From NCBI GenBank assembly GCA_902786595.1, contig CADADB010000004.1, positions 1 to 64,000 of the forward strand: 64,000 bases of DNA, read 5' to 3'. Position 1 is the first letter of the stretch. Every line of letters begins with the position of its first letter. Origin of the DNA: an uncultured Bacteroidota bacterium (GTDB lineage Bacteria; Bacteroidota; Bacteroidia; Bacteroidales; WCHB1-69). Shown here one piece after another: positions 36,907 to 46,501 of the stretch. The translations under genes and the position numbers were made by a program. Under the pieces are notes generated by a model. That model searched no databases and was not told the origin of the DNA. It was given only the letters and a program-made list of their open reading frames with translations.

Positions 36907-37533
36907 TCACAAGGTGATACGCTCGAATTTTTCAGGAATCTTAATGCTGGTGACACCCGGCACATTCAACCGAATGACTTTGATTTTGCCCCGTATCTCA
37001 ATCACGCGGTTCAACTCCTTAAACACGAACTCGGTGAAAAAGGAGCTTGTGCTATCCACGGGCGCAAAAGCGGAATACTCGTACGACAGCTTTTTCCCTT
37101 GTGGCAACTTTTCCGTCTCGCCGTTAAAAAGCGCCTGGACCGTCTGGAAATCAAAGGGGAACGGCAAAAATCTGTTGATTGGCGTGTAGGTGTCGCAAAA
37201 GTACTGCTGTGTCAGCTTGTTGACATATTTGACGCTGTCCGGCGTGAAGACCGCACGCATCACCTCAACTCCGTAAGCGTGGATGTTGAGATAGAGGATG
37301 CTGTCCGTGCGGTTGACCATATAGAAGTTGCAGGTGCGTGTCCCCCCCGTGTCTATGATATCGGCCTTGCCACGGTAGGTAATCCAATCGTAACCCGTGG
37401 CCATCGGGAGCACGGTTGTATCAACTGCAACAACATTGCTATCAGCATCTTGCGCAGAAACTGCTGGAGATGAAAGCAGCATTACCGCCACAAACAAAAA
37501 ACCAGAAAATAATATGTCTATTACGTTTTTCAT
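36907..37533 (-). CDS. DUF4292 family exported protein
   Basis: A 208-aa protein; the start at 37533 (MKNVIDILFSGFLFVAVMLL) gives a clean signal peptide ending VSAQ. The mature part has YRGKADI, a LYLNIHAYGVEVMRAVFTPDS element and a KLTQQYFCDTY element, which fit my memory of DUF4292, an LolA-like envelope family of Bacteroidota. There is no lipobox Cys in the expected place. The stop codon lies 2 nt before the queG-kdsD ATG, so the genes are coupled. An envelope role would suit the KdsD half next door, but this is inference. Confidence 0.7.
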   Translation of the reverse strand: MKNVIDILFSGFLFVAVMLLSSPAVSAQDADSNVVAVDTTVLPMATGYDWITYRGKADIIDTGGTRTCNFYMVNRTDSILYLNIHAYGVEVMRAVFTPDSVKYVNKLTQQYFCDTYTPINRFLPFPFDFQTVQALFNGETEKLPQGKKLSYEYSAFAPVDSTSSFFTEFVFKELNRVIEIRGKIKVIRLNVPGVTSIKIPEKFERITL

Positions 37534-37571
37534 CACCCTAATGACCGAGACAAGGGCCAAAAGTTATATTC

Positions 37572-38888
37572 TCATCGTTTCACTGTATCATCCTCATTCA
37601 CCACATCATCGTCCTTGAGTGAGACTCTCACTTCGTCAATACGATTATGATCCATGCGGACAATTTCAATCAGATAGCCCATAAACTCGAAAGAATCGCC
37701 TTCTTTGGGGATGGTTTCAAGGTGGTCCACCATGAAGCCAGCCACAGTGGAGTAATCGATTTCATCGTAATCCACCTCGTAATCGTTAATCACATCTGTG
37801 AGGACATCGATGGGGGCATCGCCTTTGACCAACACGGAATGGTCTTCGCATTCCGTCACATCGGGTTCCACTATTTCTTCTTCCTCAGGCATTTCGCCCA
37901 CGATGTTCTCAATAATGTCGTGCAATGTGACAATGCCGGCCAAGTCACCGAACTCATCGACCACGATACCGAAATAATACTGGTGTTTGCGAAATTCGTT
38001 CAGGATATCTTGAGCGTCCGTGTTTTCCGTGAACACCAACGGCTCGTCAAGCAGTGTGCGCACATCCACATTCCCGTTTTTGCGCAATTCCTTGAAAAAA
38101 TCCTTGACATTCAGCACGCCGAGATAGTTCTCCACATGCTTGTCGCACACGAGCACGCGGCTGACGGAGAAATCATACAACTGGTTGATAAAGTCCTCTT
38201 GCGGAAGGTTCACGTCGATCCATTCGATTTCAGAACGGTGGATCATGACGTGGATAGCGCGTTTATCGGCAAACGTGAAAATATTCTCGTGCATCTCGCT
38301 CTGTTCCTCCTCAATGACATCGGTCTCACCGGCCTCCTTGATCATATCCAACAGTTCGTCCTCGGTGAGATGGTCTTCATTTTCCTTAACGCCCAACATT
38401 TTGTCTATCAATGCAGTGGTACTGGAAAGGGCGGCAACGGCAGGTTTGAAGAGCAGGCGGAAGAAGTTCATGGTAGGAGCAATCGCCACCGCGACACGCT
38501 CTGGTTTTGAAAGCGCAATGGTCTTGGGCACCAACTCGCCGACCACAATGGTCACGAATGTGATGAGGGAGAAGCTGATAACCAACGCAATCGTAGCCGA
38601 AAGTCTGGCGGATGCCCCCATCCACAGGAAAAGGGGTTCAAGGTAGGGTGAGAGCGACGCGCCGCCGATGAAACCCGTCAGCAGACTAATGAGTGTGATA
38701 CTGACCTGGATGGAGGCCAGGAACTCCTCCTGATGATCCTGCAAAAAGAGTGCTTTCCGGACCGCTTTCGGGTGCTTATCCGCAAATTTGTCAATACGGA
38801 TTTTCTTGAACGAGACAATCGCAATCTCGCTCATGGAGAAAAAGCCGTTGGCTAAAATCAGCAGAAGGATAACAAGCAGTCGTATCAT
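37572..38888 (-). CDS. CNNM/CorC-type membrane protein (DUF21, CBS pair, CorC_HlyC)
   Basis: A 438-aa protein of the 'hemolysin family', thought to act in Mg2+/Co2+ handling. The DUF21 transmembrane domain covers about 1-190 (LANGFFSMSEIAIVSFKK, SIQVSITLISLLTGFIGG, VVGELVPKTIALSKPE). A CBS pair follows (about 205-335; IHVMIHRSEI, YYFGIVVDEFGDLAGIVTL), then the CorC_HlyC domain (YSTVAGFMVDHLETIPKEG). GldE-type gliding proteins share this architecture. It lies 2 bp downstream of the small membrane protein gene and leads the leftward cluster. Confidence 0.9.
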   Translation of the reverse strand: MIRLLVILLLILANGFFSMSEIAIVSFKKIRIDKFADKHPKAVRKALFLQDHQEEFLASIQVSITLISLLTGFIGGASLSPYLEPLFLWMGASARLSATIALVISFSLITFVTIVVGELVPKTIALSKPERVAVAIAPTMNFFRLLFKPAVAALSSTTALIDKMLGVKENEDHLTEDELLDMIKEAGETDVIEEEQSEMHENIFTFADKRAIHVMIHRSEIEWIDVNLPQEDFINQLYDFSVSRVLVCDKHVENYLGVLNVKDFFKELRKNGNVDVRTLLDEPLVFTENTDAQDILNEFRKHQYYFGIVVDEFGDLAGIVTLHDIIENIVGEMPEEEEIVEPDVTECEDHSVLVKGDAPIDVLTDVINDYEVDYDEIDYSTVAGFMVDHLETIPKEGDSFEFMGYLIEIVRMDHNRIDEVRVSLKDDDVVNEDDTVKR

Positions 38889-38890
38889 GG

Positions 38891-39181
38891 CTATTTTTGC
38901 TCAGAAGAAAGAAGGTCGCGACGGTTCTGTCCTATGTATTTGAAATACAAGCACAAATCAAAAGAAACGATCAACAAGTTGAACAGATACAAGTAAACGA
39001 CCCAATCATAATTATAGAACACCTTATGCAGAATTCCGAACACATAGCCCAGAATGATAATCGTCATGAAGACGGGACTTTTCCCGAGGACCACTTTCGT
39101 CCGCAGGGCTTTAACAATAGAAAAAGGCCAACTGCACGCGAAGCACAGCAGCATCAATATTTCAAAAACGCTGACATTCAT
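38891..39181 (-). CDS. Small membrane protein, PQ-loop/SemiSWEET-like (96 aa)
   Basis: Three hydrophobic helices (ILMLLCFACSWPFSI, VFMTIIILGYVFGIL, VVYLYLFNLLIVSFDLCLYF) with a SWPFSI-type turn and a KGKSP-like loop (VLGKSP) resemble one half of a PQ-loop transporter. Similar short proteins are common in Bacteroidota without known function (from memory). It ends 2 bp before the CNNM gene and has its own promoter box. Transport of sugars is a guess only. Confidence 0.7.
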   Translation of the reverse strand: MNVSVFEILMLLCFACSWPFSIVKALRTKVVLGKSPVFMTIIILGYVFGILHKVFYNYDWVVYLYLFNLLIVSFDLCLYFKYIGQNRRDLLSSEQK

Positions 39182-39219
39182 TGTCTTACGATGTTTTTTC
39201 TCTTTAAAATAAAACTGCG

Positions 39220-39227
39220 CAAAGATA
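39220..39227 (-). promoter_or_regulatory. -7 box for the leftward cluster from 39181
   Basis: The minus strand reads TATCTTTG followed by CG, 38 nt before the ATG at 39181. A two-unit GCTATTG heptamer (39238-39251) lies just upstream. Confidence 0.55.
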
Positions 39228-39330
39228 CACTTTTTTAGCTATTGGCTATTGACTTTTTGCTCTCGGCCTCGCTTCAGCATTTATTCTTTATCATGAAATA
39301 TTGAACAGGTCGTTCGTATTAAAAACTTTG

Positions 39331-39338
39331 TATTTTTG
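39331..39338 (+). promoter_or_regulatory. -7 box for the glycosyltransferase gene
   Basis: TATTTTTG followed by CC, 102 nt before the ATG, so a long AT-rich leader is implied. Confidence 0.5.
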
Positions 39339-39440
39339 CCGACTTTTTATTTTTAAAGCCAAATTTTGAAATTAACATTTTTATATACTTATAAATCAGA
39401 AAGTTATTAGTCTTAAAAAATCTTAAAACAATATAGCATT

Positions 39441-40577
39441 ATGAAAATATTATTTGTCATCGACGCCTATTTCACGAACAACAACGGCACCAGCATCTCG
39501 GCACAAAGGTTTGCGGATGAACTTCGCAAACGCGGTCACGAAGTGCGGATTCTTACCTCCAGCGACGAAAGCCACGAGAACGTTTACAGCATGCCCAAAC
39601 TGAAAATCCCCTTTTTTCAAGGACTAATCGAGAAACACGGCTTCCAATTCGCCAAATGCAAGAAAAAAATCATCAAGGAGGCGGTACAATGGGCGGACAT
39701 TGTCCATTGTTTCATGCCGTTCATGCTGGAAAACAAGACCAAAAAAATCGCCGACAAAATGGGCAGACCCACGACAGCTGCATTCCATGTGCAAGCTGAA
39801 AACATCACCTCCAGCTTAGGATTGGGAAAAGTGACGTGGGTAAACGATATGATTTACAAGATATTCCGGAATGTGACCTACAACCACTACACACATATTC
39901 ACACACCGTCGCAATTCATGGCAAGTGAGATAGAGAGACGCGGGTACACGGCCAAAATACACGCCATCTCCAACGGCATCCAGTCGGATTTCACCTGGAC
40001 AAAGCGGCCCAAAGACCCCATGTTTGCGGACAAAATCCTGATCATGATGGTCGGACGGCTGGCCGGTGAGAAGCGTCAGGACATCATCATCAATGCGTTG
40101 CAATATTCCAAATACGGCGACAAAATCCAGCTGGTTTTCGCCGGAAAAGGTCCGAAATTCAAACAGTATTACAAATTAGGACAGACACTGGAGAACCCAC
40201 CCATCTTCACGTATCTTCCCAAAGAAAAACTGATCGACTTGCTGGCGCAGTGCGACTTGTACGTACACGCATCGGACATGGAATCGGAGGCCATCTCTTG
40301 TATCGAAGCATTCGCAACCGGGCTGGTTCCGGTCATCTCCAACAGCTCCCTTTCCGCCACCAAGCAGTTCGCCCTCGACGAACGCAGTCTGTTCAAAGCC
40401 GGCGACCCCAAAGACCTCGCCCGCGCCATCGACTATTGGCTCGACAATCCTGAAGAAAAACAACGAATGGAAAAGATATATTCCGAATCTGCCGCGAAGT
40501 ACAACATCGACAATTCCATCACCCAGTTTGAAGAAATGCTGAAAGAGGCCATCGAAGATCATGAAAAATCAAAATAA
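39441..40577 (+). CDS. GT4-family glycosyltransferase
   Basis: A 378-aa GT-B fold enzyme. The N-terminal domain has the glycine-poor family start ILFVIDAYFTNNNGTSISAQ and RGHEVRILTS; the C-terminal domain has the nucleotide-sugar site MVGRLAGEKRQDIIINAL, LVFAGKGP and the EX7E element in ESEAISCIEAFATGLVPV. This is typical of retaining GT4 enzymes that build lipid-linked or surface glycans; donor and acceptor are unknown. No membrane helix was seen. The last 17 bp overlap the esterase gene if that starts at 40561. Confidence 0.9.
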   Translation: MKILFVIDAYFTNNNGTSISAQRFADELRKRGHEVRILTSSDESHENVYSMPKLKIPFFQGLIEKHGFQFAKCKKKIIKEAVQWADIVHCFMPFMLENKTKKIADKMGRPTTAAFHVQAENITSSLGLGKVTWVNDMIYKIFRNVTYNHYTHIHTPSQFMASEIERRGYTAKIHAISNGIQSDFTWTKRPKDPMFADKILIMMVGRLAGEKRQDIIINALQYSKYGDKIQLVFAGKGPKFKQYYKLGQTLENPPIFTYLPKEKLIDLLAQCDLYVHASDMESEAISCIEAFATGLVPVISNSSLSATKQFALDERSLFKAGDPKDLARAIDYWLDNPEEKQRMEKIYSESAAKYNIDNSITQFEEMLKEAIEDHEKSK

Positions 40578-41700
40578 AATGCCAATTTGCATATTTATTA
40601 TCCTGTTAATACTGTCTCTGACCTGTGGGAACGCCCAAGAACCGCCTCGCGACACCATTCTACTGCACCCGGACAGATCCGTAATGTTTCAGTACAAGAA
40701 CCCCGATGTGAAATCGGTCAAAGTCTATTGTGACTGCAAACTGCGGAAGGAAACACCGACTATTCGGCGCGAAAACTACCATTCGGCAAAAATGTCCAAG
40801 GACAGTTCCGGCATCTGGACATACACCACTCCGCCGCTGCCTTCGGAGGTTTACACCTACCAGTTCGGGAGTGACACGAGACGTTTTCCCGACCCTAACA
40901 ACCCTGATTCTATCCGTGTGCAGAGCAAAAAGATGAGCGTCTTCGTCCTCAACGGGACGCCACAAACTGATCTCTATGTGAGCAACCCGATGTACGGAAG
41001 GATGGACACACTGGTATTCCAAAGCGCTAACGAGGAGAAGCCCAGACGAGTCATCGTTTACACCCCGCCACACTATTCGGAAAGCGTTTCCTATCCCGTG
41101 CTTTACCTCCTGCACGGACTCAACGGCAACGAAACAGCGTGGAATGACCGGGGAAGAGCAGCACAGATACTTGACAATCTGATTATTAAGGAGAAAGCAA
41201 AACCCATGATTTTGGTCATGCCGGATGCCAACCCCGTATGTCTGATATCACAAAAAGAGGAGGTCGGTTTGTTCAAGAACATTTTGCTCTACCATACTTG
41301 GAACAAGATGGAGTTCGAAAAATGCTACCCCGAAATCGACTCATTCCTAAGCAGACGCTACTCTTTTTCCCAACGTCCGGGGCACCGTGCCGTGGCAGGT
41401 CTTTCCGCCGGTGCGAAACAATCCGCCAACCTTGCCAACCTTTACGACAGCACTTTCTCGTCCATCGGACTGTTCTCGCCAGTAGTCGGGAAAAAGCAGC
41501 TGCCGCAGAGCACTTATTCCCAATACTGGATCAGCGGCGGCACCGGTGACCTCTTCCACTACCGCATCAACAAATTCTGCAAAAAGATGCAGCGCAAGCA
41601 CGTCCCCTACACGATGTACAGCTCTGCAGGCGGCCATACCTGGCGCAACTGGCGTGTCTATTTCTCGGAGTATGTGCAGACGTTGTTTTGGCGGGACTGA
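40561..41700 (+). CDS. Exported esterase, alpha/beta-hydrolase fold with N-terminal E-set (CBM48-like) domain
   Basis: A 379-aa protein; a second ATG at 40579 would remove the overlap with the glycosyltransferase gene and still leave the signal peptide (ICIFIILLILSLTCGNA). Residues about 45-120 look like an E-set/CBM48 module (SVMFQYKNPDVKSVKVYCD, GIWTYTTPPL, VYTYQF). The esterase domain has the oxyanion-loop LYLLHGLNGNETAW, the nucleophile AGLSAGA (Ser282) and the His of SAGGHTW (His359). This matches the feruloyl/acetyl esterase-like (esterase D) families that act on polysaccharides or their decorations; the true substrate is unknown. Confidence 0.85.
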   Translation: MKNQNKMPICIFIILLILSLTCGNAQEPPRDTILLHPDRSVMFQYKNPDVKSVKVYCDCKLRKETPTIRRENYHSAKMSKDSSGIWTYTTPPLPSEVYTYQFGSDTRRFPDPNNPDSIRVQSKKMSVFVLNGTPQTDLYVSNPMYGRMDTLVFQSANEEKPRRVIVYTPPHYSESVSYPVLYLLHGLNGNETAWNDRGRAAQILDNLIIKEKAKPMILVMPDANPVCLISQKEEVGLFKNILLYHTWNKMEFEKCYPEIDSFLSRRYSFSQRPGHRAVAGLSAGAKQSANLANLYDSTFSSIGLFSPVVGKKQLPQSTYSQYWISGGTGDLFHYRINKFCKKMQRKHVPYTMYSSAGGHTWRNWRVYFSEYVQTLFWRD

Positions 41701-41796
41701 CGATGACACGATGAGGCGATGAAGCGATGAAACGATGAAGCGATGAAACGATGAAGCGATGAAGCGATGAAACGATGAAACGATGAAACGATGAAA
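41701..41796. repeat. Octamer array CGATGAAR, 12 units
   Basis: Twelve 8-bp units in perfect register: the first two are CGATGACA and CGATGAGG, the rest CGATGAAG or CGATGAAA. The array begins at the base after the esterase stop codon and ends 4 nt before the next ATG. A shorter relative lies at 46643-46674. Confidence 0.92.
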
Positions 41797-41800
41797 AAAG

Positions 41801-42829
41801 ATGAATATGGGACATAGAAGGTTGTGGCTCGTAATGACGAGTTTAATTATCCATTATCAATTATCAATTATCAATTCCGTCGCTGCGCAGACGCAGATGG
41901 CGAACCGCGATTTCGAGCAGTGGACGAGCGTCGGGAAGGGCGATGCCGTGCCCAGGCAGTGGCACTCCTACGGCGACGCGGACTGCCAGCTGAAGGGCAT
42001 CTACTCGTGGGGGTGCGGTCCGATGACCAAGAACCACAGCAACCGCGTGTCGGGGCACACGGGCTACGGCTGCGAAATCCAATCGACCTCGCTCGCGGGC
42101 AATATCGTCAACGGGGTGCTCACCACGGGACAGATGCAGTTCGCCTCGACGGACAACAAGAACCCTGAGAACTGCACCTACAGCGACAAGGACAACAAAT
42201 GCGGGCACAAGGCCGCCATGGCTTTCACCGGCCGTCCCGACTCGGTCTATTTCTGGTGCAAGTTCGACATGAAGAAGCCCTCCAATGTGGCCGTCGCGAA
42301 GTTCCACCTCCACGGCAACATAGCCTACAAAGACATCTCGACACACACTCCCGCCACGGCGCAGAAAGGCAAGATCGGAAACGCTTTTTGCGAGTTCAGA
42401 GACCCCAACGACGGGAAATGGCACCAGTACAAGTTCGCCTTCACCTACTATGACGAACAGAACCGTGTGGTAAAGTCCGCCACGCGCACACCTTCGTACA
42501 TCCTGGTCTGTTTCTCCACCAACAAGATCGCCAAAGGCGGCCACTCAGGCGACAAGCTGTCCATCGACGACATCGAGATGGTATATAACAAACGATTGTC
42601 TTATATATATATAAATGGTACAGCGCTTCCGGATTTCGACCCTGACCGAACAGAATACAGTTATAGCTATAGCGGCTACGGCTCATTGGTAATCGATGCC
42701 GCGCCGCAATCCCCGAATGCTCGGATAAAAATCGAGCAAGATGAACAAAACATCCGCATCGTAGTGATTCATGACGACGGCAAAAAAGTCTATAACATCA
42801 CCCTCCAGGATGATGTGGCAGCAAAATAA
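41801..42829 (+). CDS. PCMD-domain exported protein (342 aa)
   Basis: The signal peptide (residues 1-30, ending VAAQ) is followed by a domain that matches the N-terminal part of the 2563-aa protein at 2837: GRPDSVYFW, AKFHLHGNIAYKDIS, KGKIGNAFCEFRD, FSTNKIAKGG and a DIEMVYNKRL end. It then has an extra beta-rich segment with the LPDFDPDRTEYSYSY cohesin-like phrase. I take the domain as PCMD (putative carbohydrate metabolism domain); this is from memory. No T9SS tail. Part of the hydrophobic core of the signal peptide is encoded by ATTATCA heptamers. Confidence 0.78.
   Translation: MNMGHRRLWLVMTSLIIHYQLSIINSVAAQTQMANRDFEQWTSVGKGDAVPRQWHSYGDADCQLKGIYSWGCGPMTKNHSNRVSGHTGYGCEIQSTSLAGNIVNGVLTTGQMQFASTDNKNPENCTYSDKDNKCGHKAAMAFTGRPDSVYFWCKFDMKKPSNVAVAKFHLHGNIAYKDISTHTPATAQKGKIGNAFCEFRDPNDGKWHQYKFAFTYYDEQNRVVKSATRTPSYILVCFSTNKIAKGGHSGDKLSIDDIEMVYNKRLSYIYINGTALPDFDPDRTEYSYSYSGYGSLVIDAAPQSPNARIKIEQDEQNIRIVVIHDDGKKVYNITLQDDVAAK
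41846..41876. repeat. Heptamer array ATTATCA inside the signal-peptide codons
   Basis: Units ATTATCC and three ATTATCA plus ATT encode residues 16-26 (IIHYQLSIINS). Same family as 28731-28761. Confidence 0.88.
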
Positions 42830-42882
42830 ACACCTGTTGAAAAAAAATTATTTGCCTCAATGATTGGGAATTAAAAAAAGTG

Positions 42883-42890
42883 TATTTTTG
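42883..42890 (+). promoter_or_regulatory. -7 box for rpsL-rpsG-fusA
   Basis: TATTTTTG followed by CA, 61 nt before the rpsL ATG. Confidence 0.6.
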
Positions 42891-42951
42891 CAGCCCGAAA
42901 TTTTAGTGTAAAAAGAACTTAAAATCAAAAAATTAAAAGGAAAAAAAGTTT

Positions 42952-43338
42952 ATGCCTACCATTCAACAATTAGTAAGAAAGGGAAGAAAAAGACTTACCG
43001 CTCAAAGTAAGTCAAAGGCTTTGGACGCATGCCCGCAGAGACGCGGTGTTTGCTTGAGAGTGTACACCACCACGCCGAAAAAACCTAATTCAGCCATGCG
43101 TAAGGTGGCCAGAGTTAGAATGACCAACGGCAAAGAGGTGAACGCCTACATCCCCGGTGAAGGCCACAACCTGCAGGAGCACAGCATCGTGCTGGTGCGC
43201 GGCGGTCGTGTGAAAGACCTCCCCGGTGTCCGTTATCACATCGTTCGCGGTGCCCTTGACTCCGCCGGCGTTGACGGCCGTCTGCAAGGACGCTCCAAAT
43301 ACGGTGCAAAACGTCCCAAAAAAGCCACAGGTAAATAA
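42952..43338 (+). CDS. rpsL: 30S ribosomal protein S12
   Basis: A 128-aa protein of the ribosomal decoding centre. Clear family motifs are [46 protein letters not shown] and [14 protein letters not shown]. The lysine that gives streptomycin resistance when changed is in the TPKKPNS motif and is wild type here. First gene of the str cluster; rpoBC are not upstream in this window. Confidence 0.98.
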   Translation: MPTIQQLVRKGRKRLTAQSKSKALDACPQRRGVCLRVYTTTPKKPNSAMRKVARVRMTNGKEVNAYIPGEGHNLQEHSIVLVRGGRVKDLPGVRYHIVRGALDSAGVDGRLQGRSKYGAKRPKKATGK

Positions 43339-43418
43339 AAATTCCCTTAAAGTGTAAATTGAACGCCGAGATTGGCGATTCAAGAGTAAATAACCCAAAT
43401 TATTGAAGATACAAAAGT

Positions 43419-43886
43419 ATGAGAAATTCACATGCAAAGAAAAGGATCATTCTTCCGGATCCGAAATTCAATGACGAACAGGTAACCAAATTCGTCAACA
43501 ACATCATGTTGAAAGGCAAAAAGAACCTTGCTTTCGAAATCTTCTACGGCGCTATCGACATCGTGAGCGAGAAAACCAAGGAGAACGGTCTCGAAGTGTG
43601 GAAGAAAGCCCTCGAAAACGTCACCCCGAGCGTGGAAGTCAAGAGCCGCCGCGTGGGTGGTACCACCCTCCCCGTCCCTGAGGAGATCAAGCCGGGCAGA
43701 AAGCAATCCGTAGGTATGAAGAACCTGATCACCTTCGCACGCAAACGCCACGAGAAAACGATGGCTGACAAGCTCGCCCAGGAGATCATGGCAGCATACA
43801 AGAGTGAAGGCGCCGCTTTCAAGAAGAAAGAGGAGATTCACAGAATGGCAGAGGCCAACAAGGCATTCGCTCACATGCGCATGTAG
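43419..43886 (+). CDS. rpsG: 30S ribosomal protein S7
   Basis: A 155-aa rRNA-binding protein that nucleates the 30S head. Motifs: [47 protein letters not shown] and [12 protein letters not shown] at the end. It lies 80 bp after rpsL in the usual order. Confidence 0.98.
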   Translation: MRNSHAKKRIILPDPKFNDEQVTKFVNNIMLKGKKNLAFEIFYGAIDIVSEKTKENGLEVWKKALENVTPSVEVKSRRVGGTTLPVPEEIKPGRKQSVGMKNLITFARKRHEKTMADKLAQEIMAAYKSEGAAFKKKEEIHRMAEANKAFAHMRM

Positions 43887-43940
43887 TCCGGCCACGCCAC
43901 CCCCATTTTCATTTCACCTTACCGTACAGTTTTCGAGACG

Positions 43941-46034
43941 ATGGCAGAGGATTTGCAACAGATACGCAATATCGGCATAATGGCCCATATTGACGCCGGC
44001 AAGACCACGACAACGGAACGCATTCTGTACTACACCGGGAAAAGTTACAAGATCGGTGAAGTGGATGAGGGAACCGCCACGATGGACTGGATGGTGCAGG
44101 AGCAGGAACGCGGAATCACCATCACCAGCGCGGCCACCACAGTGATGTGGAAATACAATGACCAAGACTATAAGATCAACATCATAGACACCCCGGGTCA
44201 CGTTGATTTCACCGTCGAGGTCGAACGTTCTTTGAGAATATTGGATGGAGCTGTAGCCATATTCTGCGCCGTCGGAGGCGTGGAGGCACAGTCGGAGACC
44301 GTCTGGAGGCAGGCCAACAAGTACAATGTGGCACGTATCTGCTACGTCAACAAGATGGACCGCGCCGGCGCCAACTTCTACGCCGTCGTGAACCAGATTC
44401 AGGACAAACTCAAGGCCCACCCCCTGCCCCTCCAACTGCCCATCGGCAGCGAAGACAACTTCACCGGCGTCGTTGACCTTCTCGAAATGAAGGCCTACGA
44501 ATGGGACGAGGATGACCTCGGTAGCACCTATCACGAAATTCCCATCCCCGCCGACATGAGCGACGACGTCGAGCAGTACCGCACCCGCCTCCTCGAAACC
44601 CTCTCGGAGCTGAACGAGACCATCATGGAGAAATATTTCGATGACCCCGACAGCATCACCATGGAGGAAATGGAGGAGACGATTCGCAAAGCGACCTTAG
44701 AAAGAAAGATCGAACCCGTTCTCTGCGGTTCCTCTTTCAAGAACAAAGGGGTGCAACGACTGATTGACGCCATCGTGAGATATCTTCCCTCACCTTTGGA
44801 CATGCCCGCCATCGAGGGCGTGAACCCGAAAAGCGAGGAGAAGGAGACTCGCAAGGCCGATGTGAAAGAACCTTTCGCAGCTCTGGCTTTCAAGATCGCC
44901 ACCGACCCGTACATCGGGAAACTGACCTTCATCAAGGTCTATTCCGGCGAGCTGAAAGCGGGAGACAGTCTCTACAACGTCACCTCCGGCAAAAAGGAAC
45001 GCGCAGCCAAAATCCTGCAGATGCACTCCAACAAGCAACAGCCGTTGGAAAGCGCGACCGCAGGAAACATCGTCGCCCTCGTCGGCATGAAGGACATTCA
45101 CACTGGCGACAGCTTGACGGACGAACGGCATCCCGTGATTCTGGAGAACATCGTGTTCCCGGAACCCGTGATCCAAATCGCCATCGAGCCGAAGACGAAA
45201 GACGATGAGGAGAAGCTGATGCTGGCACTCACCAAGCTGGCCGACGAAGACCCCACCTTCCAGGTGAAGGAGGATTCCGAATCGGGACAAACGCTGATCA
45301 GCGGCATGGGCGAGTTGCATTTGGAAATCCTGCTGGACCGTCTGAAACGCGAGTTCAACGTCGATTGCAACCACGGCAAACCGCGCGTGGCTTACAAAGA
45401 GGCGATTCTCGTACCGGTGCAGCACCGCGAGGCCTACAAACGCCAGAACGGCGGACGCGGATCTTTCGCGGTACTGGACTTCAGAATCGACCCGCTGCCG
45501 TTGGATGCCAAAGGATTGCAGTTCAGCAACGAGATCAAAGGCGACGCCGTACCGAAGAATTACATCCTCGGTGCCGAAAAGGGATTCAAGATGGCCATGT
45601 CAAATGGCAAGTACGGTTTCCCTGTCGAAGCCCTCTCAGTGACGGTCACGGACGGCGAATCCCACCCCACAGACTCTGACGCCCTGTCGTTTGAGGTCTG
45701 CGCGAAGATCGGCTTCCGCGAGGCGTTGAAAGAGATTGACACCGCGATACTCGAACCGATCATGAAGGTGGAAATCACCACCCCGGACGAGTACATCGGC
45801 AATGTCACCGGCGACCTCAACCGCAGACGCTCCGTGTTGGAACAGATCGACGCAAAGGTCGGTTTCCAGATCATCACGGCGCAAGTGCCTCTGGCTGAAA
45901 TGTTCGGATATGTGACTACGTTACGCTCCATCACCTCAGGACGGGCAACCTTCAGTATGGAATTCATGAAATACGCGGAGGTCACCCCTGAGATCAAAGA
46001 CTACATCATGAACGTAGGACGTTTCATTTTGTGA
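43941..46034 (+). CDS. fusA: Elongation factor G
   Basis: A 697-aa translational GTPase that drives translocation. G motifs are [15 protein letters not shown] (18-32), DTPGHVDFT and NKMD; domains II-V follow, with the [12 protein letters not shown] switch I and the domain IV loop carrying SNGKYGF. Length matches a single housekeeping EF-G. It lies 54 bp after rpsG. The stop codon sits within a GTGACGT heptamer pair. Confidence 0.98.
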   Translation: MAEDLQQIRNIGIMAHIDAGKTTTTERILYYTGKSYKIGEVDEGTATMDWMVQEQERGITITSAATTVMWKYNDQDYKINIIDTPGHVDFTVEVERSLRILDGAVAIFCAVGGVEAQSETVWRQANKYNVARICYVNKMDRAGANFYAVVNQIQDKLKAHPLPLQLPIGSEDNFTGVVDLLEMKAYEWDEDDLGSTYHEIPIPADMSDDVEQYRTRLLETLSELNETIMEKYFDDPDSITMEEMEETIRKATLERKIEPVLCGSSFKNKGVQRLIDAIVRYLPSPLDMPAIEGVNPKSEEKETRKADVKEPFAALAFKIATDPYIGKLTFIKVYSGELKAGDSLYNVTSGKKERAAKILQMHSNKQQPLESATAGNIVALVGMKDIHTGDSLTDERHPVILENIVFPEPVIQIAIEPKTKDDEEKLMLALTKLADEDPTFQVKEDSESGQTLISGMGELHLEILLDRLKREFNVDCNHGKPRVAYKEAILVPVQHREAYKRQNGGRGSFAVLDFRIDPLPLDAKGLQFSNEIKGDAVPKNYILGAEKGFKMAMSNGKYGFPVEALSVTVTDGESHPTDSDALSFEVCAKIGFREALKEIDTAILEPIMKVEITTPDEYIGNVTGDLNRRRSVLEQIDAKVGFQIITAQVPLAEMFGYVTTLRSITSGRATFSMEFMKYAEVTPEIKDYIMNVGRFIL

Positions 46035-46078
46035 CGTGTGACGTAAGACTTTAAAACAAATCACTGATCACTGATCAC
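46031..46078. repeat. Heptamer arrays GTGACGT and ATCACTG after fusA
   Basis: GTGACGT twice (46031-46044, containing the fusA stop), AAGACTT, then ATCACTG twice plus ATCAC (46060-46078). An 8-bp repeat TTAAACAA (two copies plus TTAAAATA, about 46128-46151) follows directly upstream of the rpsJ start. Confidence 0.7.
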
Positions 46079-46152
46079 AAAAAAACTAACAAGAAAATAT
46101 AAACTGGCTACTGCCAAGCAATAACGGTTAAACAATTAAACAATTAAAATAA

Positions 46153-46467
46153 ATGGCTCATAGAATTAGAATCAAACTGAAATCATTCGACCACACGTTG
46201 GTTGACAAGTCTGCCGAGAAGATCGTCAAGACTGTGAACAGCGTGAAGGACGACAAAGTGGTGCTCGTTGGCCCTATTCCGCTTCCGACCCACAAGAAAA
46301 TCTTCACCGTGAACCGCTCCACCTTCGTCAACAAGAAGTCAAGAGAGCAATTCCAGCTTTCCACTTACAAGAGAATCCTGGACATTTACGGTACCACCAC
46401 TCAGACCATCGACGCTTTGATGAAGCTGGAATTGCCCAGCGGCGTTGACGTTGAAATCAAAGTCTGA
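46153..46467 (+). CDS. rpsJ: 30S ribosomal protein S10
   Basis: A 104-aa protein of the 30S head and NusE of antitermination complexes. Motifs: [43 protein letters not shown] and [16 protein letters not shown]. Normally rplC, rplD and the rest of the S10 operon follow; here a hairpin and tRNA-Ala follow instead. Confidence 0.97.
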   Translation: MAHRIRIKLKSFDHTLVDKSAEKIVKTVNSVKDDKVVLVGPIPLPTHKKIFTVNRSTFVNKKSREQFQLSTYKRILDIYGTTTQTIDALMKLELPSGVDVEIKV

Positions 46468-46478
46468 AGTAGGACAAC

Positions 46479-46495
46479 AGCCTGATCATCAGGCT
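46479..46495 (+). other. Hairpin between rpsJ and tRNA-Ala
   Basis: AGCCTGA (46479-46485) and TCAGGCT (46489-46495) pair around TCA. No T-run follows; the tRNA begins 6 nt later. It may be an mRNA end or processing signal rather than a terminator. Confidence 0.55.
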
Positions 46496-46501
46496 TACTT
46501 T

